From NCBI RefSeq assembly GCF_003311635.1, contig NZ_QEXL01000016.1, positions 1 to 41,644 of the forward strand: a stretch of DNA of 41,644 bases, given 5' to 3'. Position 1 is the stretch's first letter, and every line of letters starts with the position of its first letter. The DNA comes from Novacetimonas cocois (GTDB lineage: Bacteria > Pseudomonadota > Alphaproteobacteria > Acetobacterales > Acetobacteraceae). Shown here piece after piece: positions 37,365-41,644 of this stretch. The notes below the pieces were generated by a model, which saw only the letters and a list, made by a program, of their open reading frames with translations, made no database searches and had not been told where the DNA came from. The translations under genes and the position numbers were made by a program.

Positions 37365-38303
37365 ATGACCGTACTCGTACTCCTCGACCACGAAGCCGGC
37401 GCCATCAAACAGGCGTCGCGTTCCGCCATCGCGGCGGCGTCAAAGCTGGGTGATGTCGATGTGCTGGTCGTGGGCCGCGATGCCGCCAGGGCCGCCACGG
37501 CGGCGGCGAAGCTGCCCGGCGTGAAAAAGGTCCTGAGTGCTGCGGATGGCGTCAGCGCGGATGAACTGGCCGAGCCCGTGGCGGCACTGCTGGCCTCGCT
37601 GGCGGATGGCTATACCCACATCCTTGCCGCGTCGAGCGCGAACGCCAAGAACACGCTGCCGCGTGCCGCCGCGCTGCTGGATGTGCAGCCGATCCCCGAT
37701 GTCGTGGAAGTCATCGACGCCGATACCTTCGTGCGCCCGATCTATGCCGGCAGCGCGCTTGCCACGGTAAAGTCCTCCGACCCGAAAAAGGTCCTGACGG
37801 TCCGTGCCTCCGCCTTTGACCCGGTCGCGACCGAGGGGGGCTCGGCCCCGGTCGAGAATGTTTCCACCCCGGCGGACGATACCCGTTCGCAGTTTGTCGG
37901 CACCGAACTGTCGCAGTCGGAGCGTCCGGAACTGGAATCCGCGCGTGTCGTGGTGTCCGGCGGGCGCGGCATGCAGAACGAAGAGAATTTCAAGCTGCTG
38001 GAGCCTCTGGCCGATCGTCTGGGTGCCGCCATCGGCGCGTCGCGCGCGGCGGTCGATGCCGGGTTCGTGCCCAACGATTATCAGGTGGGACAGACCGGCA
38101 AGATCGTGGCGCCGGAACTGTATATCGCCATGGGCATTTCAGGCGCGATCCAGCATCTGGCTGGCATGAAGGACAGCAAGGTCATCGTGGCGGTCAACAA
38201 GGACCCCGAGGCCCCGATTTTCCAGATTGCGGATTACGGCCTGGTGGGTGACCTGTTCGAGGTACTGCCCGCGCTGGAAGCCGAACTCGACAAGGCAGGC
38301 TGA
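37365..38303 (+). CDS. etfA: Electron-transfer flavoprotein alpha subunit
   Basis: EtfA (312 residues) binds FAD and completes the ETF heterodimer. The C-terminal FAD domain is clear: [42 protein letters not shown], and [19 protein letters not shown] with [21 protein letters not shown]. Its stop lies 33 bases before an intrinsic terminator, which ends the ETF-QO, etfB, etfA unit. A dispersed repeat lies beyond. Confidence 0.96.
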   Translation: MTVLVLLDHEAGAIKQASRSAIAAASKLGDVDVLVVGRDAARAATAAAKLPGVKKVLSAADGVSADELAEPVAALLASLADGYTHILAASSANAKNTLPRAAALLDVQPIPDVVEVIDADTFVRPIYAGSALATVKSSDPKKVLTVRASAFDPVATEGGSAPVENVSTPADDTRSQFVGTELSQSERPELESARVVVSGGRGMQNEENFKLLEPLADRLGAAIGASRAAVDAGFVPNDYQVGQTGKIVAPELYIAMGISGAIQHLAGMKDSKVIVAVNKDPEAPIFQIADYGLVGDLFEVLPALEAELDKAG

Positions 38304-38335
38304 GGGACACGTTCCCCGGCGATACGACCTTATGA

Positions 38336-38365
38336 CGGGCGGGGCATGTTCCCTGCCCGTTTTTT
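38336..38365 (+). terminator. Intrinsic terminator after etfA
   Basis: A nine-pair stem (CGGGCGGGG with CCCTGCCCG, one G-T pair; 38336-38359) is followed at once by six T. It closes the etf operon. Confidence 0.8.
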
Positions 38366-38421
38366 GTTGGCAGGTCCTTCTGGCCCCCAACATGGGATGC
38401 AATTCCCTGAAAATCATCAGG

Positions 38422-38496
38422 AAGTTTTTGGTGAAGCTTTTTGCAAAAGCTTCGAAGAACGCCGCCTTTTTGAAAAAAGGCGGCACCCAAAAACTT
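38422..38496. repeat. Three-way-junction repeat, copy 6 (orientation A)
   Basis: Perfect outer arms AAGTTTTTGG (38422-38431) and CCAAAAACTT (38487-38496) enclose a shortened GAAGCTTTTT...AAAAGCTTC hairpin and a GCCGCC...GGCGGC hairpin. It lies between etfA and the converging small DUF gene. Confidence 0.93.
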
Positions 38497-38564
38497 TTGT
38501 TAATTATCAATTGATTATCTTAAACGATCCCTTGCAAACCGGGCAAAACCGGGATGGTCGCGTC

Positions 38565-38768
38565 TCAGTCTTCGCCTAGCACGGCGCGGGCACGGCGAAC
38601 GATCGTGTCATATTCCTCCTGCGTCAGGTCTCCGCGATGCAGCATCTCGCTCGCCCGGGCGAGGGCATCACGGGCATGTGTCTCATCAGGAATGGGATAG
38701 CGTCGCCCCGGCAGGGCAAATGCCGAATCCGGCAGTGCATCACGTTCGGCCGTTGTCAGTCTGGACAT
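38565..38768 (-). CDS. Small DUF6582-like protein
   Basis: This 67-residue soluble protein has the pattern LPDSAFALPGRRYPIPDETHARDALARASEM, which is like the DUF6582-type small domain found in phage-related and bacterial proteins (ALPD..F......YPI.D..HAR.AL). The rest is helical and charged. An AAGGA ribosome site precedes the ATG, which supports it being real. The function is unknown. It converges on etfA across a dispersed repeat. Confidence 0.65.
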   Translation of the reverse strand: MSRLTTAERDALPDSAFALPGRRYPIPDETHARDALARASEMLHRGDLTQEEYDTIVRRARAVLGED

Positions 38769-38908
38769 GATCCGTATCCTTCTTAGCGTTCATGCGGGCA
38801 CTTTCCATCCGGAATGACCCCGTATGCAAAGATTACGCCGCCCCGGCCCGTGATCGCTACGTAAAAGACAAAGACATGCCCCCGCCTAAATGCACGGCTG
38901 GCCCAGGT

Positions 38909-39043
38909 CAAAAAAAACGGGACACACTGCAATTGCAATGTGCCCCGCCCAGGTGGCCACACATGAGCATGTCATGTGGAATTTTATACCAGACTGTATT
39001 CAGTCCGGACGTTTCAGTATTTTGCGAAGCCATGCTGACTTCA
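38909..39043 (-). ncRNA. Candidate small RNA with three hairpins
   Basis: On the minus strand a transcript from about 39043 to 38909 would carry three stems. The first is CCGGACTG/CAGTCTGG (39008-38989, tetraloop, one G-U). The second is CACATGA/TCATGTG (38978-38960). The third is a 14-pair terminal hairpin at 38946-38919, fully paired with two G-U, followed one base later by eight U. No protein gene lies upstream of this terminator on that strand. A 14-codon frame (ATG 39044 to TGA 39000, MKSAWLRKILKRPD) lies at its 5' end and would be leaderless. It is not similar to any RNA family I recognise. Confidence 0.42.
38910..38946 (-). terminator. Orphan minus-strand intrinsic terminator
   Basis: The 28-base hairpin at 38919-38946 pairs along its full length when read as minus-strand RNA, with two G-U pairs. 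It is followed by one base and then U8 (38917-38910). The two mismatches are A-C on the plus strand, so the structure is made for the minus strand. No annotated minus-strand gene ends here. Confidence 0.75.
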
Positions 39044-39049
39044 TGAGCC

Positions 39050-39079
39050 ATTATTGGCATTTATTTTCCACGAGGTCAA
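39050..39079 (-). promoter_or_regulatory. Promoter of the candidate small RNA
   Basis: On the minus strand TTGACC (39079-39074) and AATAAT (39055-39050) are separated by 18 bases. It is among the better sigma-70 matches in the window. Transcription would begin near 39043. Confidence 0.5.
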
Positions 39080-39112
39080 CATAAAAAATAAAATAGATAT
39101 CGTTTTTACTTT

Positions 39113-39155
39113 TTTTGCACCGCACAATTACTGTGTTTATTTTGCATTGCACAAT
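39113..39155. repeat. Two direct repeats upstream of the small-RNA promoter
   Basis: TTTTGCACCGCACAAT (39113-39128) and TTTTGCATTGCACAAT (39140-39155) differ at only two positions and are 27 bases apart. They lie 34-76 bases upstream of the minus-strand -35 box, where an activator could bind. Confidence 0.55.
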
Positions 39156-39352
39156 GGACATCAGAATACAGACACAAATGACACAAATCAGTGCGCCATC
39201 GCCCGACCGGGGATTATTCACCCCACGGGCCGCATGCAATATGTTCCTGATCCCGGGGATGTCCTGTATGGTGGATACATGAACCGCCTGACTGGCCCTG
39301 GCCGATATCGCATGAACGTACGCTATGGCCGCAATATCCGGACCAGCGCCGG

Positions 39353-40855
39353 ATGACGCGCATGCGACGGCCCGCGTCCAGACGGCATGCCGCCTTCTGT
39401 CAGGGCAGCATCATGCGCCATGTGGTCGTCATGGCGGGCACCGGCGCCATCGGCCTGATGGCCGTGTTCATGGTTGACCTGCTGAACCTGTTCTACATCT
39501 CAACGCTGCACAATCCCGCCCTGACGGCTGCGATCGGCTTTACCGCAGCAGTCGGGTTCATCCAGATTGCCGTCTCCATCGGCATGTCGATCGGGCTCGG
39601 GGCGACGACGGGTCGGCAGATCGGGGCCGGACACCACGATGTCGCGCAACGCATCGCCTCTTCCTTTTCCGTCGTCATGCTGGCGCTGACCAGCCTGATC
39701 GGGTTTGGCACGGCCCTGCTGGCCCATCCCATCCTGCATGCGCTTGGCGCCCATGGCGAGGCGGAGCATCAGGCAGCGCTTTACCTGTATATTGCCTCCC
39801 CCCTGCTGCCGCTGATCGCGACGGGCATGGGATGTTCCAGCCTGCTGCGCGCGGTGGGGGCGGCCCAGCAATCCATGAATGTCACGCTGGCGGGCGCGCT
39901 GATTTCCGCCGTGCTGGATCCCATCCTGATCCTGTGGATGAATCTGGAACTGGAGGGGGCGGCCCTCAGCACGCTTGCGTCACGCGCGCTGGTGGCGGCA
40001 CTTGGCATCTGCTGCGCGCGTCAGCACGACCTGCTGGCGCGGCCCGTGGCACGGTTCATACGCGCCGATACCTATTGCGTCGGGCACATCGCCGTTCCCG
40101 CCATCCTGACGAACCTCGCCACGCCCGTGGGTGGTATTTTCGTCACCCATGCCATGGCGTCCTTTGGACTGGCGGCGGTCGCGGGACAGGCCACCATTGA
40201 CCGCATCGTACCCGTCGCCTTCGCCTTCGTATTTGCGCTGACGGGTTCAATCGGGCCAATCATGTCGCAGAATCTGGGAGCGGGCCAGGTCGCGCGCGTG
40301 CAGGAAACACTTGTGGCCGCGCTGAAGCTGGTGATGGGATGCGTGGCCCTGACATGGGCGATCCTGTTCCTGGGACAGGACATCGTGATCCGGATTTTTT
40401 CGGCCACCGGCACGACCGCCGACCTGATCCGCCTGTTCTGCAACTGGACCATTGGCGGTTACGTCTTTATCGGCATGCTGTTCGTCGCGAACTCGGCGTT
40501 CAACAACCTTGGTTATCCGCTGTACTCGACGCTGTTCAACTGGGGGCGGGCGACGCTGGGCACCATTCCCTTTGTCTGGATCGGCACCCGTTTCGGCCCC
40601 ATGGGCGTGCAGGTGGGACAGGTGATGGGAAGTGTCCTGTTCGGGCTGGGGGCGGTCGGGATGGCCTTCAACGTCGTCCGCACCCTTGATGCCAGGCCTG
40701 TCGGGCCGGAAAGCGACTCGATCCCCTCCCTGCCGCCGGCGCAAAGCGCGGAAAGTGCCATGATCGAACTCGACGATCTGGATAACGAGGCGCAGGAATT
40801 CGATCAGGGGGAAGAGGACGCGCAACACACCGCCCTGTCGGACAACAGGAACTGA
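39353..40855 (+). CDS. MATE-family efflux transporter
   Basis: This 500-residue, 12-TM protein belongs to the multidrug and toxic compound extrusion family and should export cationic drugs or metabolites by sodium or proton antiport. The two homologous halves are visible: AVGFIQIAVSIGMSIGLGATTGRQIGAG (about 67-94) and AFVFALTGSIGPIMSQNLGAGQ (about 291-312), each carrying the MATE GxxxxxxxxxGAG pattern. The C-terminal 50 residues are acidic and soluble (MIELDDLDNEAQEFDQGEEDAQ), longer than usual. No ribosome site is clear before the ATG at 39353; an internal start at the ATG of MRHVVVMAG is possible. Confidence 0.85.
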   Translation: MTRMRRPASRRHAAFCQGSIMRHVVVMAGTGAIGLMAVFMVDLLNLFYISTLHNPALTAAIGFTAAVGFIQIAVSIGMSIGLGATTGRQIGAGHHDVAQRIASSFSVVMLALTSLIGFGTALLAHPILHALGAHGEAEHQAALYLYIASPLLPLIATGMGCSSLLRAVGAAQQSMNVTLAGALISAVLDPILILWMNLELEGAALSTLASRALVAALGICCARQHDLLARPVARFIRADTYCVGHIAVPAILTNLATPVGGIFVTHAMASFGLAAVAGQATIDRIVPVAFAFVFALTGSIGPIMSQNLGAGQVARVQETLVAALKLVMGCVALTWAILFLGQDIVIRIFSATGTTADLIRLFCNWTIGGYVFIGMLFVANSAFNNLGYPLYSTLFNWGRATLGTIPFVWIGTRFGPMGVQVGQVMGSVLFGLGAVGMAFNVVRTLDARPVGPESDSIPSLPPAQSAESAMIELDDLDNEAQEFDQGEEDAQHTALSDNRN

Positions 40856-40912
40856 TCCCTGCCGTACACTTCTGTCAGGGAAGTGTGGCCAGATGTCTTC
40901 GGGCGAAAGGGA

Positions 40913-41542
40913 TCAGGATTTCTTCTGCTGTATCACGAGCAGCGTATGGAAAGTCCGGTCGATAAAGGTGCTGGTAATGCCATAATTGGTGTGATGGTCG
41001 CGGTAATGATGGTTGATGTGATGAATTTTCAGCCGACGCAGCAATGGCCCGCGCATCGGAAACTGATGGCAAGAATAGTGGATCACATCATAAAACACGT
41101 AACCGCCAAAAAACCCGGCGGCCAGACTTCCGCCCCGGCCTGATCCCAGCATGAAAACGCCCACGCCCCAGATGACCCCCGCCAGCGGGATCGTCACGCT
41201 GAGCGGCATGAGGTTCCGCAGGGGATGGTTAGGCTGTTCATGATGGTTTCCATGCAGCAGATAGACCAGCGACTGCACGGCCACATAACGTGCCTGCAGA
41301 TGGAACAGGAAACGGTGCAGCAGATATTCGGTGGGAAACCAGACCGCAAATCCGATAGCCGTCCACAGGATGAATCCCATGACGGAAGAGGATCGCCATG
41401 CGCCATAGGCCAGCGCCATGGCAAGAAGCGGCAGCCAGACGCACAGGAACACGCGAAAGGACAGGAGGGTCAGGCGTTCAAGCATGGAATTCCTGAATAG
41501 CCGTACCGGTTCCTCCATCTTCTGCCTGTCGTTACCCTGCAT
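40913..41542 (-). CDS. Fatty acid hydroxylase / sterol desaturase-family enzyme
   Basis: This integral membrane di-iron enzyme (209 residues) has the complete histidine motif set of the family: HRFLFH, HGNHHEQPNH, HYSCHQF and HHINHHYRDHHTNYGIT. Two to four TM helices surround them. The closest known type is fatty acid 2-hydroxylase (FAH12/Scs7-like), which alpha-hydroxylates acyl chains; acetic acid bacteria are known to contain 2-hydroxy fatty acids and ceramides, so this is a plausible role. The start at 41542 is chosen for a GAGGG site upstream; an upstream ATG at 41575 has no clear site. It converges on the MATE gene with no dispersed repeat between them. Confidence 0.82.
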   Translation of the reverse strand: MQGNDRQKMEEPVRLFRNSMLERLTLLSFRVFLCVWLPLLAMALAYGAWRSSSVMGFILWTAIGFAVWFPTEYLLHRFLFHLQARYVAVQSLVYLLHGNHHEQPNHPLRNLMPLSVTIPLAGVIWGVGVFMLGSGRGGSLAAGFFGGYVFYDVIHYSCHQFPMRGPLLRRLKIHHINHHYRDHHTNYGITSTFIDRTFHTLLVIQQKKS

Positions 41543-41644
41543 GCTGGCTACCCTCGCAAAACCGATCTGGAACATAAGCAGAAAATCGCCCGTCGTACGT
41601 ACCAGCCCGTCCTGACCTCATACTGCCCGATTATTCCAGAAAAC

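Larger units (their letters stand above)
38769..39352. other. AT-rich intergenic region with candidate RNA gene
   Basis: This 584-base gap is distinctly AT-rich. It contains the candidate minus-strand small RNA described separately, its promoter and two direct repeats. Short frames on both strands (39051-39239 minus and 39054-39356 plus) have no ribosome site or family resemblance. The end of the plus frame overlaps the MATE start by ATGA, so a 25-codon leader from 39279 with a GGTGGA site close before it is possible but weak. Confidence 0.5.

Noticed and set aside
13351-38496. CRISPR array suggested by repeated 75-77 bp units
   Set aside because: Copies are thousands of bases apart, inverted in places and internally palindromic; there are no spacers or cas genes.
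38507-38516. Palindrome ATCAATTGAT after repeat copy 6
   Set aside because: It resembles two FNR half-sites in the wrong arrangement (ATCAA then TTGAT) and lies between converging gene ends.
39051-39239. 62-codon minus-strand frame upstream of the small RNA
   Set aside because: It covers the candidate promoter and direct repeats, lacks a ribosome site and matches no family.
39054-39356. 100-codon plus-strand frame before the MATE gene
   Set aside because: The composition is that of the AT-rich gap, no ribosome site is seen at the start, and it overlaps the small-RNA control region.

Overview
The window looks like chromosome of an acetic acid bacterium (Acetobacteraceae), most likely Komagataeibacter or a close relative. 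This is inferred from the high-GC alphaproteobacterial coding style, a complete pqqABCDE operon (PQQ is the cofactor of the periplasmic dehydrogenases of these bacteria), a ChvG/ChvI-type two-component pair, sugar-porter transporters, and a dispersed palindromic repeat. No tRNA, rRNA, CRISPR array, intact insertion sequence or phage module was seen.

Layout. 1-3240 is a lower-GC left end with a TPR-glycosyltransferase (228-2378, minus) and a decayed IS481-like transposase (about 2913-3237). 3318-5831 (minus) is a ChvG/ChvI-type kinase and regulator. 6083-10200 is the grpE, dnaK, dnaJ chaperone set. 10375-13308 holds dapB, metK and trmB. 13492-15041 (minus) is a short-chain dehydrogenase overlapping a DedA membrane protein. 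15207-17192 is an S9 peptidase. 17333-21385 (minus) reads as a three-gene unit: 3-hydroxyisobutyryl-CoA hydrolase-like enzyme, SelO and a sugar porter. 21512-25180 (plus) has a flavin reductase, a possible 47-residue membrane peptide, a Fur/Zur regulator, an unknown protein and a second sugar porter. 25353-28530 (minus) is pqqABCDE. 28850-30127 is an AI-2E/PerM-family permease. 30328-34719 is an oxygen-response block: an FNR-type regulator, two perfect FNR boxes, an acyltransferase-like protein, ompW, hemN and a 2-oxoglutarate oxygenase-like gene. 34891-38303 is the electron-transfer-flavoprotein module (ETF-QO, etfB, etfA). 38565-41542 has a small DUF protein, an AT-rich intergenic region with a candidate small RNA, a MATE exporter and a fatty-acid hydroxylase.

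Three non-coding signals stand out. First, six copies of a 75-77 bp element (two hairpins closed by an outer stem, a three-way junction) lie between genes. Five sit at convergent gene ends, and paired base changes between copies preserve the stems. Second, a minus-strand candidate small RNA (about 39043 to 38909) has a good promoter, three hairpins, a U8 terminator and two direct repeats upstream of the promoter. Third, the two perfect FNR boxes link an Fe-S FNR regulator to ompW-hemN-oxygenase and to its divergent neighbour. Other signals are a 12-bp hairpin between pqqA and pqqB, which could set the excess of PqqA over the enzymes, and a promoter plus strong intrinsic terminator in the dapB leader.
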